A stretch of DNA of 64,000 nt from Legionella jordanis (GCF_900637635.1 NZ_LR134383.1:950501-1014500), one strand, 5' to 3'. Numbered from the stretch's first letter, positions 37,084 to 46,360 are shown. Numbers and translations are program-made. The notes: generated from the sequence alone by a model not told the origin.

Positions 37084-37201
37084 GAATAGTTGTTTCACCC
37101 TTAACAGGATGAAACGTGATCATGAGGCTTGCGCTGCTTCTTAAATTCGGTTGTAACTCTGTTGTCCATTATGCATATATTTATCTAACTGGCTTTAAAA
37201 C

Positions 37202-37220
37202 CAGCAATTTTTTTTTGCTG
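37202..37220 (+). terminator. Possible terminator-like hairpin after coaX
   Basis: CAGCAA and TTGCTG flank a run of seven T, about 120 nt after the coaX stop; an overlapping CTGG/CCAG pair sits just upstream. The T-run is in the loop rather than after the stem, so termination is uncertain. Confidence 0.3.
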
Positions 37221-37265
37221 AAGCAGGCCTTTGTGTATTTTTTTTATAAAAAATAATGCTGGGGG

Positions 37266-37295
37266 TTGACGCTTGGGAAATAGTGTTTCTATAGT
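37266..37295 (+). promoter_or_regulatory. Sigma-70-type promoter of the mraZ operon
   Basis: TTGACG and TATAGT with an 18-bp spacer lie about 78 bp upstream of mraZ and directly before the GTGGG repeats. This is the expected mraZ promoter position. Confidence 0.65.
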
Positions 37296-37303
37296 GTATA
37301 AAA

Positions 37304-37340
37304 GTGGGTTAAAATTATTAAAAAGTGGGTAATTGTGGGA
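37304..37340 (+). promoter_or_regulatory. MraZ operator repeats (GTGGG boxes)
   Basis: GTGGGT (37304), GTGGGT (37325) and GTGGGA (37335) lie between promoter and mraZ start. MraZ binds tandem TGGGN boxes spaced by one helical turn in its own promoter. Here the second and third are 10 bp apart and the first is 21 bp away, as if one box of a four-box array were lost. Confidence 0.65.
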
Positions 37341-37373
37341 ACGGTTATTTAACCTAAAACCCAAAGGAAAAAC

Positions 37374-37838
37374 ATGTTTCGTGGAATTAATGCCATCACC
37401 ATTGACGCTAAAGGGCGATTGACGGTACCGACGAGGTATCGCGATGCTCTAGTGGGAGGTCATGATAAAGCGCCTCTAGTGGTGACTATTGATACGGAAG
37501 AAACTTGTTTACTGCTGTATCCGGCTTCGGAATGGCAAGTCATTGAAGCTAAATTGCAAAGTTTGCCGAGTTTTAATGCCGCAGCCCGTCGTATTCAGCG
37601 ATTGCTAATAGGGCATGCAACGGATGTGGATTTAGACAGTAACGGGCGCGTGCTGCTCCCTCCCTTATTGAGAGACTATGCCCAACTCGATAAGCGGGTA
37701 GTAATGATTGGGCAAGGTAATAAATTTGAGGTTTGGGATGAAACGATGTGGCAATCCAAACGGGAGCAATGGCTGGCTGAAGAAGCCAGTGCTGCGGGTG
37801 GTGGCTTACCCGATGAAATGAAAACCTTTTCTCTCTGA
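37374..37838 (+). CDS. mraZ: Transcriptional regulator MraZ
   Basis: DNA-binding protein of the AbrB-like double SpoVT fold that represses the division/cell-wall operon it heads. The 154-residue product has the two tandem repeats: [25 protein letters not shown] at residues 2-26, and a second around [33 protein letters not shown] precedes the ATG. Its stop overlaps the rsmH start by 1 nt (TGATG). Confidence 0.96.
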   Translation: MFRGINAITIDAKGRLTVPTRYRDALVGGHDKAPLVVTIDTEETCLLLYPASEWQVIEAKLQSLPSFNAAARRIQRLLIGHATDVDLDSNGRVLLPPLLRDYAQLDKRVVMIGQGNKFEVWDETMWQSKREQWLAEEASAAGGGLPDEMKTFSL

Positions 37839-38776
37839 TGGAAACGATTATGACCCAACATCAATCTGTATTATTGCATGAGGCTTTAGAGGGCCTGGCA
37901 ATTCAGTCGGGTGGAATTTACATCGATGGCACCTTTGGTCGGGGGGGGCATAGCCGCGCTATTCTTCAGCATTTGTCTGGGACAGGGCAGTTATTTGCCA
38001 TTGACAAGGATCCGGAAGCCATTGTTTATGCCCAGAAACACTTTGCCGATGATAAGCGGTTTCACATTTATCATGGCTCTTTTGCTGATTTGGCTGATTT
38101 GGCTAAATCAGCCAATATTATGGGCAAAGTGAATGGCATTTTGCTCGATTTAGGAGTTTCTTCGCCGCAATTGGATAATCCTGAGCGTGGTTTTAGCTTT
38201 AGCCAGCAAGGGCCATTGGATATGCGCATGAATCTTGAACAAGAGATGAATGCCGCTCAATTCATCAATGAGGCTGATGCGGATGAAATGAGTTCTATTT
38301 TCCGTGAATATGGTGAAGAACGATTTGCGGGACGAATTGCTCGGGCCATAGTTGCTGCCCGCAATATAAATCCCATTGAAACAACAGCCGAATTGGCTGA
38401 AATCATCAAACAGGCCAATCCTAAATGGGAGAAGCATAAACATCCGGCAACGCGCGTTTTTCAAGCCATTCGCATTCACGTCAATCGCGAATTGGAAGAT
38501 CTAAACATTTGTCTTCAGGCAAGCGTGGATGTTTTGGCACCAGGTGGACGCTTGGCAGTAATCAGCTTTCACTCGTTAGAAGATCGCATTGTAAAGCAGT
38601 TTATGCGTGACAAGGAGCAAGGAGAGCGGTTACCCGCAAACATTCCTGTTCGTTATGAGGACATTAAAACGAATTTTAAACGAATTGGTAAAGCAATAAA
38701 GGCAGGGCCTCAAGAAGTTAAAGAAAATATAAGGGCCCGAAGTGCTGTATTAAGAGTAGGGGAGAAAATAGCATGA
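37838..38776 (+). CDS. rsmH: 16S rRNA (cytosine-1402-N4)-methyltransferase RsmH
   Basis: SAM-dependent methyltransferase acting on C1402 in the ribosomal decoding centre. Motifs: [13 protein letters not shown] at the start, [13 protein letters not shown] (SAM loop), [22 protein letters not shown], and [14 protein letters not shown] near the end. The 312-aa length is normal. An internal ATG four codons later (37850) is also possible. Overlaps mraZ and ftsL, as usual in the dcw cluster. Confidence 0.97.
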   Translation: METIMTQHQSVLLHEALEGLAIQSGGIYIDGTFGRGGHSRAILQHLSGTGQLFAIDKDPEAIVYAQKHFADDKRFHIYHGSFADLADLAKSANIMGKVNGILLDLGVSSPQLDNPERGFSFSQQGPLDMRMNLEQEMNAAQFINEADADEMSSIFREYGEERFAGRIARAIVAARNINPIETTAELAEIIKQANPKWEKHKHPATRVFQAIRIHVNRELEDLNICLQASVDVLAPGGRLAVISFHSLEDRIVKQFMRDKEQGERLPANIPVRYEDIKTNFKRIGKAIKAGPQEVKENIRARSAVLRVGEKIA

Positions 38777-39111
38777 ACGCAGCAGCTAAAGCGATTCATC
38801 AAAGCAATCTTTTCAGTGGCCATTTATCCGATATGCGTCTCTCAAAACAATTGACTTTTATTCTAACCTTATTGCTGGCTGTGTTGGTAAGTGCCTTGGC
38901 TGTGGTTTATGTTACAAATGAACATCGCATTAGTTTTAGTGAATTACAAAGGCTTGAACAAGAAAGCCAGCAATTGCAGTTGCAATGGGGACAGCTGTTG
39001 CTTGAGCAAGCGAGTTTGTCAACACCGGGGCGAGTCGAGCAATTGGCGATAGAGAAATTGCAAATGAAATTGCCCGCAGATAAGGACAGCTTTGTGTTGC
39101 AAATCCGATGA
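38773..39111 (+). CDS. ftsL: Cell division protein FtsL
   Basis: Bitopic divisome protein that pairs with FtsB and FtsQ and activates FtsWI. The 112-residue product has a short cytoplasmic N-tail, a membrane helix near residues 31-52 ([21 protein letters not shown]) and a leucine-zipper-like periplasmic coil ([23 protein letters not shown]). Position between rsmH and ftsI with 4-nt overlaps on both sides is decisive. Confidence 0.94.
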   Translation: MNAAAKAIHQSNLFSGHLSDMRLSKQLTFILTLLLAVLVSALAVVYVTNEHRISFSELQRLEQESQQLQLQWGQLLLEQASLSTPGRVEQLAIEKLQMKLPADKDSFVLQIR

Positions 39112-40775
39112 AAGAGCGAAACATCAAAGCCAGGCTCCTGGTAGTGGCCATTTTTTTTATTTTATTATTGCTGGCACTGTTGTGGAGAATGGTTGACCTA
39201 ACGGTTTTGCATCGACAATTTTTGAAGGTTCAGGGTGATGCCCGCAGTGTTCGTGTCGTTGATGTTCCTGCTCATCGTGGAATCATCAGCGACCGTCAAG
39301 GCACAGCTTTAGCAGTAAGCACTCCCGTCGAATCAGTTTGGGTAAACCCAAAAGCCTTTTCTCCAACACCAGAGCAACTACTAGAACTCTCAAAATTATT
39401 GCAACTTACCCCGAAAACGCTGGTGGGCCGCGTTAAAAATGCGAATGGTAGGGAGTTTCTTTACTTACGTCGTCAATTAACCCCGATGGTGGCAAAGCGT
39501 ATTGAGCAATTAAAAATTCCTGGTGTTAACTTTCAGCAAGAATTCAAACGCTATTATCCTGCGGGAGCTTGTGTGGCCCAATTGCTGGGCTTTACCAATA
39601 TAGATGATAGAGGCATTGAAGGTTTGGAGCTTGCCTATCAGGATTGGCTGATGGGTATCAATGGTAAGAAAAAGGTACTCAAGGATCGAACGGGACGAAT
39701 CATTGAGGAGCTCGGCGTGCTTAAGGAGCCTCGCCCTGGTAATCCGTTGGTTTTAAGCATTGATAGTCGAATTCAATATTTAGCCTATAACGAACTGGTA
39801 CACACGATAGATAAATTTTCGGCAAAATCGGGTTCGGTTGTAGTGATTGATGCTAAAAATGGGGAGATTTTGGCTGCAGCAAATGCACCTTCATTTAATC
39901 CCAATGCACGCGGACTCTACTCACGCGACAGTTACCGAAATAAAGCCATCACGGATACCTTTGAGCCAGGCTCTGTGATTAAACCGTTTAGTATTGCCAG
40001 TGCCTTGGGCAGCGGTCTTTTTGCTCCGGATACCATTATTGATACTCGCCCAAGTTGGATGATTGTTCATGGCCATACCATTCGCGACGTACATAATTAT
40101 GGCGTGCTCGATGTCACGGGAGTATTGCAACATTCGAGTAATGTTGGTGTAACCAAAATGATTTTGCAAAGTCCTCCCGAACAATTAATAGGTTTGTTGC
40201 AACGAAGCGGTTTCGGCCAGCGAACAGAAAGCGGTTATCCCGGTGAGAGCGAAGGTGCAATAGTTAATGCCAAAGATGCAAATCCATTTGTACTGGCCAC
40301 TTTAAGTTTCGGTTATGGACTCTCTGTCTCCGCTTTGCAATTGGCGAAAGGCTATTTAATATTTGCTAATAAGGGACGGTCAATGCCTGTTACCCTGATT
40401 CATAACCAACCTTTAACTCCAGGAGAACAAGTGGTGGATGAAAAAACTGCCAACCAAGTTCTATTGATGATGGAAGCGGTTCTTGGAAATGAGGGTACAG
40501 GAAGAGCAGCACGAGTTCCAGGTTACCGAGTCGCTGGTAAGACGGGAACAGCAAGAATTGCCGGAAAAAATGGTTATGAGGCCAATCGACACATTGGTAG
40601 TTTTGTGGGAATTGCGCCCGTTTCAAATCCAAGATTTGTAGTGGCTGTTGTTATTCATGAGCCAACAAAAAATGGCTACTACGGTGCACAAGTGGCCGCA
40701 CCTTTATTCGCCCAGGTGATGTCTGCCGTGTTGCGAATGTTTGAAGTGCCACCCGATCAGGTTTCCACGAGTTGA
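39108..40775 (+). CDS. ftsI: Peptidoglycan transpeptidase FtsI (PBP3)
   Basis: Septal class B penicillin-binding protein working with FtsW. Residues about 12-30 form the single membrane anchor. The transpeptidase motifs are SVIK (catalytic Ser289, Lys292), SSN (343-345) and KTGT (from Lys478). The 555-aa length fits. It overlaps ftsL by 4 nt. In many bacteria murE follows directly; here 500 bp and a convergent small gene intervene. Confidence 0.97.
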   Translation: MKERNIKARLLVVAIFFILLLLALLWRMVDLTVLHRQFLKVQGDARSVRVVDVPAHRGIISDRQGTALAVSTPVESVWVNPKAFSPTPEQLLELSKLLQLTPKTLVGRVKNANGREFLYLRRQLTPMVAKRIEQLKIPGVNFQQEFKRYYPAGACVAQLLGFTNIDDRGIEGLELAYQDWLMGINGKKKVLKDRTGRIIEELGVLKEPRPGNPLVLSIDSRIQYLAYNELVHTIDKFSAKSGSVVVIDAKNGEILAAANAPSFNPNARGLYSRDSYRNKAITDTFEPGSVIKPFSIASALGSGLFAPDTIIDTRPSWMIVHGHTIRDVHNYGVLDVTGVLQHSSNVGVTKMILQSPPEQLIGLLQRSGFGQRTESGYPGESEGAIVNAKDANPFVLATLSFGYGLSVSALQLAKGYLIFANKGRSMPVTLIHNQPLTPGEQVVDEKTANQVLLMMEAVLGNEGTGRAARVPGYRVAGKTGTARIAGKNGYEANRHIGSFVGIAPVSNPRFVVAVVIHEPTKNGYYGAQVAAPLFAQVMSAVLRMFEVPPDQVSTS

Positions 40776-40794
40776 GCAGGCTTTCTGTCTTTGA

Positions 40795-41016
40795 TCATTC
40801 ACCAGCCTGACGACATTCGCCTTTAGCATTTTCCTGGCAGGCTTGCACGCAATCACTGTCTTCCTGACTTTCACATTTTGCAATGCAGGGGTTTAAAATT
40901 CGCTGCATACAGTCGTCTTCCGCGCTTTTTTCTTGTTGCACGTTAATTTCAGTGTTGTCGCTAGCGTAAGTTGGAAGAGACAATAAAAGTGATAAGACAA
41001 TGATTAAACGGGCCAT
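40795..41016 (-). CDS. Small secreted protein with evenly spaced cysteines
   Basis: A 73-residue protein with a Sec signal peptide (residues 1-18, ending in LPTYA, cleavage before Ser19). The mature part has six cysteines at 36, 44, 48, 56, 60 and 68, i.e. CX7CX3CX7CX3CX7C. Two CX3C pairs (CIAKC, CVQAC) would face each other in a helical hairpin closed by disulfides, as in small TIM or CHCH proteins. The resemblance is of pattern only. A near-perfect AAGGAGG lies 6 nt before the ATG, suggesting strong translation. Function unknown. It sits between ftsI and murE on the opposite strand. Confidence 0.75.
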   Translation of the reverse strand: MARLIIVLSLLLSLPTYASDNTEINVQQEKSAEDDCMQRILNPCIAKCESQEDSDCVQACQENAKGECRQAGE

Positions 41017-41136
41017 ATTTTCCTCCTTTTTACTCTAGTTTAGCTCGAGATTGATGGAAAAAAAATGCGGCTAGGCAACTAAGTACTTCGGTATTCCAGA
41101 TGAATAGGCCTTCACAGGGGAATAAGTTATCATTAG

Positions 41137-41163
41137 GGCTTGGGTTGTGTCGTACAACCAGCC
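41137..41163. other. Bulged inverted repeat upstream of murE
   Basis: GGCT-TG-GGTTGT and ACAACC-AGCC pair around a GTCGT loop, 116 bp before murE. No T-tract follows on either strand, so it may be a leader structure or protein-binding site rather than a terminator. Confidence 0.3.
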
Positions 41164-41278
41164 ATGTTAAAAAAATAAAAGGCTCGTTATGATGTAGTTT
41201 GTAAATACAATTGTGTTTATTCTTGAAGAATGAAGGCTATAAAGTTAATCATATGCATTTAGATTGCGCGAGGCAAAG

Positions 41279-42733
41279 ATGAAACTTGCAGATTTATTGA
41301 AACCCTGGATTGAGCAGCCTATACCTGATTGTGAAATAGTAGGGCTTCATAATGACAGCCGGGAAATTAAACCCGGCTTCTTATTTATTGCTTATCCTGG
41401 GGCTTGCACAGATGGACGGTTGTTCATTTCGCGCGCCCTTGAAGCGGGTGCAAATGCGATATTGTATGACCCCAACAATTGGCCTCAGCAAATTCAAATA
41501 CCATCTAAGGCAATTGCACTAGCCATGCCCAACCTTTCAACGAGACTGGCAGATATTGCGAGTCGTTTTTACGGTCAGCCAACTAAACAGTTAAACGTTA
41601 CGGGTGTAACGGGTACGAATGGCAAAACAACCATTGCGTATCAACTGGCTCAAGCCCATGAACTTCTAGGACAAAACGCGGCCTATATTGGGACGATAGG
41701 ACAAGGGCGAGTGAAGCAGCTCCAGGCTTTGGCCAACACCACCCCAGATGCACTGCGTTTACAGAGTTTATTAGCTGATTACCTGAAAGATGATGTGAAA
41801 CACATTTGCATGGAGGTGTCTTCGCACGCACTTTGCCAGGGGAGAGTCGAAGCAATCAATTTTCAACAAGCCATTTTTACCAATTTAAGTCACGAGCATT
41901 TGGATTATCATCTGACCTTAGAAGCTTATGCTAAGGCAAAAAGCTTACTATTTGCAAAGCCAGGTTTAAAGTGGGCCATTGTAAATCAGGATGATGCTTA
42001 CAGCTCAGTTATGGTGGAAGCCACCAATTCCTCCTGTAAAATTATCAGATACGGCATAAAGGCAGATGCTGATGTCCGTGTTTTAGATTGGAAAATGGAC
42101 TTAAAAGGCAGCTCTTGTGAAGTTCAGTCCCCTTGGGGCAAGGTTCACTTGCGAATCAATGCCCTGGGATTTTTTAATATTTATAATTCCCTCGCCGTTT
42201 TTTCAAGCCTTCTCGCTTATGGCTACCCTATTGAGCAAGTTACTGCAACCATAGGAAAATTACAGGCAGCCCCGGGACGTATGGAAATTGTTTCTCATGA
42301 TCCTTGCATCATTGTGGATTACGCACACACCCCGGATGCTTTGGAAAATGCTTTGGCTACCTTGCAAAAGATCAAGAAAGGACGCATTTTCGTTGTTTTT
42401 GGTTGTGGCGGTGATCGAGATAAAACCAAACGGCCTATGATGGGGAAAATTGCTGCCGAGTATGCCGATTTAGCCATTATGACCAGCGACAACCCTAGGA
42501 CGGAAGATCCAATGTCCATTATTGAAGAGATTGATGCGGGGATGCCTTTGGATTCAAACCGATTTAAAATCGCAGACCGTGAAGAAGCGATTGCAAAAGC
42601 AATTGAGCTTGCCGAGGCAGACGACATCCTATTAGTCGCAGGGAAGGGGCATGAAAATTATCAAATCATAGGCGGTGAGCAGCATCATTTTTCCGACCAG
42701 GAAATAATAAGGAAACTGCTGGGGCGAGAGTAA
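41279..42733 (+). CDS. murE: UDP-MurNAc-L-Ala-D-Glu:meso-diaminopimelate ligase MurE
   Basis: Adds meso-diaminopimelate as the third residue of the peptidoglycan stem peptide. The ATP loop GTNGKTT is at 112-118; the DNPR motif at 404-407 (SDNPRTEDP) marks DAP rather than lysine specificity. ATG 41279 is chosen because GAGG lies 5-8 nt upstream and MKLADLLKPW fits the family start; a TTG start at 41264 is the alternative. The 484-aa length is typical. murF does not follow, so the dcw cluster is broken here. Confidence 0.95.
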   Translation: MKLADLLKPWIEQPIPDCEIVGLHNDSREIKPGFLFIAYPGACTDGRLFISRALEAGANAILYDPNNWPQQIQIPSKAIALAMPNLSTRLADIASRFYGQPTKQLNVTGVTGTNGKTTIAYQLAQAHELLGQNAAYIGTIGQGRVKQLQALANTTPDALRLQSLLADYLKDDVKHICMEVSSHALCQGRVEAINFQQAIFTNLSHEHLDYHLTLEAYAKAKSLLFAKPGLKWAIVNQDDAYSSVMVEATNSSCKIIRYGIKADADVRVLDWKMDLKGSSCEVQSPWGKVHLRINALGFFNIYNSLAVFSSLLAYGYPIEQVTATIGKLQAAPGRMEIVSHDPCIIVDYAHTPDALENALATLQKIKKGRIFVVFGCGGDRDKTKRPMMGKIAAEYADLAIMTSDNPRTEDPMSIIEEIDAGMPLDSNRFKIADREEAIAKAIELAEADDILLVAGKGHENYQIIGGEQHHFSDQEIIRKLLGRE

Positions 42734-43098
42734 TATACTATGTCAGTCTTTCATGTTGTTCCTTAATGCATCCCAATAAATAGCTTGCAAGTTCTTTAAT
42801 GTTCATAATTTTACTTCAACTTATGCTAATGGATACTTATTCGCGCAATGTGGGGAAAGGTTCGAAACTTGATCTGGAAACAGCAAAATAATATTTTGTT
42901 CAAGCCGTTTGCATTGCTGGTGCAAACAATAGTTAAAATATTATGTGGGAAAGGGGTTGGCAGATGGACTCTAAGACCACCCGTAACTTTATTCTACAGG
43001 ATGATAGGAGTCAAATGGCTCTCCTTTATTGAAGATTACCCATCACTCGGCATTTAGAAGCTGTCTATAGTGGCAGCCACACAGAAAGGGATGTAAAA
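42734..43098. other. Intergenic stretch after murE without a recognisable gene
   Basis: About 365 bp. It contains a perfect 7-bp inverted repeat GTTTGCA/TGCAAAC with a 7-nt loop (42907-42927) and a 69-codon open frame (42848-43057) that has neither a ribosome-binding site nor a family resemblance. I see no remnant of murF. Confidence 0.5.
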
Positions 43099-43386
43099 AT
43101 GGGCTCTACATGTTACTGGGTTTATATTTTGCTTTGCGAAAATAACACTTACTACACTGGGATAACGAATAACTTAGAAAAGCGGTTTAAGTCCCATGTT
43201 GATGGAAGTAGTAGGTGTAAATATACGCGTAGTTTTAAACCAATTAAAATTTCTCAAATGTGGGAAATTTCTGAGGGTAAAACAAAGGCTATGAGGATAG
43301 AACGATATATTAAAAAATTATCTCGTGCTGAAAAGGAAGCCATCATTGCAGAACCTTTAGCACTTCAAAGTATATTTAATACTTAG
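43099..43386 (+). CDS. GIY-YIG nuclease family protein (UPF0213/YhbQ-like)
   Basis: The 95-residue protein is a stand-alone GIY-YIG domain. YWVYILLCENNTYYTGIT carries the two tyrosine motifs, NNLEKRFKSH the conserved Arg, and MRIERYIKKLSRAEKEAII the C-terminal helix with the conserved Glu. E. coli YhbQ is the closest characterised type, with roles in DNA repair suggested but not settled. AAAGGGATG lies upstream of the ATG. The C-terminal stretch overlaps a gene remnant on the other strand. Confidence 0.9.
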   Translation: MGSTCYWVYILLCENNTYYTGITNNLEKRFKSHVDGSSRCKYTRSFKPIKISQMWEISEGKTKAMRIERYIKKLSRAEKEAIIAEPLALQSIFNT

Positions 43387-43628
43387 CTTTTATCAATGCT
43401 TTTCAAGTAGGACTTGACCTTCAGATATTTCGCATTAACTACGGTGCACCATTGAGTGATAGTCGGCAATAATCTATCGATCACCTGGTTTATTTTGGCA
43501 GGAGATGCTTCCGGCCCAACAAGATCGCTATGTTCAAAATAGCATTGTAGCTCATTCCAGGAACAATAAAGAGAAATGTTTTGTTTATCCAGCGATTCAT
43601 TTAATAGGTCTATCGCTCTTTGGTAATT
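43383..43628 (-). pseudogene. C-terminal remnant of an unrecognised gene
   Basis: On the minus strand an 81-codon stretch without any ATG reads NYQRAIDLLNESLDKQNISL, then contains CSWNELQCYFEHSDLVGPEA and ends KVKSYLKSIDKS. The composition is protein-like and helical. Just upstream the frame is closed by TGA, and other frames hold short continuing pieces (TARDGKAAD, MGKQLINLKL), as after frameshifts. The family is not recognised. The rest of 43629-43786 holds nothing I can assign. Confidence 0.35.
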
Positions 43629-43786
43629 TCAGGTTAATCAGCTGCTTTCCCATCTCGTGCTGTCAGATTGCTACATCATTATTTCTCGACGCGTACAGCT
43701 CTCCTTATTGCTTGTGATTATAAATAGAGAGCTGAAACAATCATTTAAATATTACCGCAATGTTTTTCATCCCTGAAGCGGATGAT

Positions 43787-44194
43787 TTATCTTCTAAACG
43801 ATGCTGATTGCTCAAGAGAACTAATTTGCTCATTAATCGCGTTTAGTCTCTCCTCATAATGTGCAATGGTCACCTCAGGATTAACTTGTTTAATAAAGTC
43901 GGTTAAAGCCTTAATATCACAATCAAGTTGTTTAAGTTGACTAGCAATTTGCTTATATTGTTCCGGCTCTAAAGGCTGGGAATTCATGCTATCTGCCAGT
44001 AGTTGATTATGTTTATTCCGTTTGTCCCACAATGAATCAAAACAATTGTTTATTGCTTGCTTATATTTCTCCAGCTCAGTAGCTAATTGCACGCTAATTT
44101 GTCGAACCTGAGCAAGATCCTCAGCAACGACCACTTGTTTTTCAAGTGATTCAAACTTCTGCTTAAAATCCTTAAAGAATTTTAGATCACCCAT
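43787..44194 (-). CDS. Small coiled-coil protein paired with the 700-aa orphan
   Basis: A 135-residue, fully helical protein with heptad patterns (KFESLEKQVVVAEDLAQVRQ, IASQLKQLDCDIKALTDFIK, ERLNAINEQISSLEQSA). No family is recognised. Its ATG follows the stop codon of the 700-aa gene directly (TAAATG), with AGAGGA inside the upstream coding sequence, so translation is coupled. It may be a chaperone or partner of the upstream protein (inference from coupling and size). Confidence 0.7.
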   Translation of the reverse strand: MGDLKFFKDFKQKFESLEKQVVVAEDLAQVRQISVQLATELEKYKQAINNCFDSLWDKRNKHNQLLADSMNSQPLEPEQYKQIASQLKQLDCDIKALTDFIKQVNPEVTIAHYEERLNAINEQISSLEQSASFRR

Positions 44195-46297
44195 TTAATT
44201 TCCTCTATTTTCAAAGTTACTTGATAAAATATGTTCGCGTTCCTGCTGAATTTGAACTTTTGGTTTTATATAAACCCTTACAAGCTCATTCTCCGCACTA
44301 GCTATTCCTTTATCAAGTCGTTGACGGGTAACTTCTACTTGTTCAATTAAGTTTTCAACACTTGACGAAGGTCTTAGAGCATCTTCCAAATTGGGCTCGT
44401 TAACCGGATGGGATGTCCGATATTGTTGTTCATCGTAGGCTATTTTAACACCGAAAGTAGCCCCGCCGACTGCTAGGCCTGTCGCAAAACCAACCGCAGC
44501 TCCTACTGTAAGCCCAACCACTCCAACACCCAAAGGTGCTAAAACACCCGTAGCGGTTAATGCTAGTCCAACCCCAATACCTATTAAGCTGAGCAAGGTG
44601 ATACCCAACAACTTCAGCCAATTACGCGACAACCATGTACTTTCAGATACTGGCGTTTCAGGTATGGTTTTATTATTTTTCTGCTCTACTGATACACTAG
44701 GTTCATCATACTGTTCGACTAGCAGATGTTCTTCTAAAGAGACTATCTCAACAATTTCCGGTTTATAATCAGCAAGTGATAACTCTATACCTATTTTTTT
44801 ATCAATCTCTCTCTGTATACCCTCGACTCTCTCTCTTAGAGCACGCTGTAATAATTCTTGATCCTCATCGTCAAAATGAGTTGAGATATATCGTGCAATT
44901 TGCTGGTAGCATTGATTGAGAATCCTTGGATCTTCGTGTAGGAAGTAATCGACCTGGGGATGCTCAAAGAATAATTCTAAGGCAATATTGCTTCTACTGG
45001 TACATTCCTCAATCGCTTTATCCCTCTTTCGATCATCCTCAGGTGCAAACGCTTTGCTGGCAAGGGAACTGAGTAATGCTTTGGGAAGCATAGCCAATTT
45101 TAGTCGAGCAAATAACTTCTCTTTTATATAAGCCGGATCGTCCTGTATATGAGGGGCGTTGTGGTATATTCCCCCATAAGGGCGGGTTAATATATTGCTT
45201 TCATAATCCTTTTTGGTAATTTCTGAAGTAACATTACAATGGTCGAAATCAATTTTAGTTAGATGACTTTGATAAACATCTCTGGAAGAAAACCCAAAAT
45301 TTTCAATATTTGCATCAGATTCACCAACAAAGTTGGTTACTTCATCAATAATACCTGAACCAGGAAATATTCTCTTTTCTACTTCAATGTATTGTTTTCT
45401 ACTGTTACGAGTACGGTGATCAGCTACAGAGACAGCATAGCCAGGGATTGCGCGCGAACCAACTAAGCGGTTATCTAATAAGCGTTCTGAAGAGAAATGA
45501 TCAGCACTTATTAAAGTGGCAATTTTGGAGGCCAGAATAGCATTCGGAGAGTAACGTTCTACTCCACGTACAAACAGTATCTTCTTACCATTGGTAGCTA
45601 CGAAGGTATTGTCACCGGTATCTCCCTTAGCTAATTTACTTACCATCTTGTAAGGGAAATAATCATCGCTCTCTTTAATTCCTTTTCTTATTGAGACTTT
45701 TTTATTTTTAACAACGTTCAAATGTAAAGGATAAAAAGGCTTACTTAAATCGACTCCATTGAAATTATCCGTCGTGGGTAACTTGCCAACTAATCTTAGT
45801 GCATTAATAGCAAAGGGTATCTCATGGGAAATTAGTTGTTGCATATAAGGGGTAATCCCTGGATATGAGAAATAATGACAGCCCTCATTAACAGAAAGGT
45901 GATGAGCAAAGAGTTGATAGCAATTTAATAATCCAATGTATCTTAAAGCATCCTTTCCTCCGCTTTTAGATATCTCTCTACCTTCTTTTATATTACGTTC
46001 TATATTGCTAACTGAACTTTCAATTTCTTCTTCATTCTCTTTGTATTTATTAAAACTTATGTCATAAAGTAGATGAATTATGCAGTTTTTCACTTCTGCA
46101 TTGAGAGTGGACAACTCATTTGAGAAAGTAAGGAAATCTTGCTCTTCTATCAATTCATTGCCGTTAAATTTTTTTATGAAAGCAAGGATTTGTTCAGGAA
46201 TTTCGGAGTCTATTTTTTTGCTTGAAATGTAAACAATAGCTTCCGACTTATCATAAGAAGAATGCATGTATCTTCCGACCAATTCTTTGAGCTTCAT
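44195..46297 (-). CDS. Candidate Dot/Icm effector with glycine-rich membrane hairpin
   Basis: A 700-residue orphan. Residues 1-550 are soluble. Text such as NGKKILFVRGVERYSPNAIL, SRAIPGYAVSV and a later KIDFDHC (about 350) loosely recalls kinase-like nucleotide-binding and metal-binding segments, but I cannot confirm a fold. Residues about 556-625 form a Gly/Ala/Val-rich membrane hairpin (LLGITLLSLIGIGVGLALTA onward), a common Legionella effector trait. A helical Glu/Gln-rich tail follows. A PmrA-type box stands upstream, and a 135-aa partner follows directly. AAGAGA lies 8 nt before the ATG. The effector call is inference; the enzymatic role is unknown. Confidence 0.72.
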   Translation of the reverse strand: MKLKELVGRYMHSSYDKSEAIVYISSKKIDSEIPEQILAFIKKFNGNELIEEQDFLTFSNELSTLNAEVKNCIIHLLYDISFNKYKENEEEIESSVSNIERNIKEGREISKSGGKDALRYIGLLNCYQLFAHHLSVNEGCHYFSYPGITPYMQQLISHEIPFAINALRLVGKLPTTDNFNGVDLSKPFYPLHLNVVKNKKVSIRKGIKESDDYFPYKMVSKLAKGDTGDNTFVATNGKKILFVRGVERYSPNAILASKIATLISADHFSSERLLDNRLVGSRAIPGYAVSVADHRTRNSRKQYIEVEKRIFPGSGIIDEVTNFVGESDANIENFGFSSRDVYQSHLTKIDFDHCNVTSEITKKDYESNILTRPYGGIYHNAPHIQDDPAYIKEKLFARLKLAMLPKALLSSLASKAFAPEDDRKRDKAIEECTSRSNIALELFFEHPQVDYFLHEDPRILNQCYQQIARYISTHFDDEDQELLQRALRERVEGIQREIDKKIGIELSLADYKPEIVEIVSLEEHLLVEQYDEPSVSVEQKNNKTIPETPVSESTWLSRNWLKLLGITLLSLIGIGVGLALTATGVLAPLGVGVVGLTVGAAVGFATGLAVGGATFGVKIAYDEQQYRTSHPVNEPNLEDALRPSSSVENLIEQVEVTRQRLDKGIASAENELVRVYIKPKVQIQQEREHILSSNFENRGN

Positions 46298-46343
46298 AAT
46301 ATGTCTCTTTTAGTTACATCATGATATATATTAGCAATGTACT

Positions 46344-46360
46344 ATTAAGTTTTTATTAAG
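46344..46360 (-). promoter_or_regulatory. PmrA-type tandem box upstream of the 700-aa gene
   Basis: On the minus strand CTTAAT-N5-CTTAAT (11-bp period) lies 47 bp before the start codon. This matches the tandem cTTAAT element known for PmrA-controlled Dot/Icm effector genes of Legionella. TAATAT/TATATC sequences follow as possible -10 elements. A 13-bp palindrome AGTGACTGTCACT (46359-46371) abuts the box. Confidence 0.6.

Noticed and set aside
42848-43057. 69-codon frame after murE
   Set aside because: No ribosome-binding site, odd composition, no resemblance to murF or any family.
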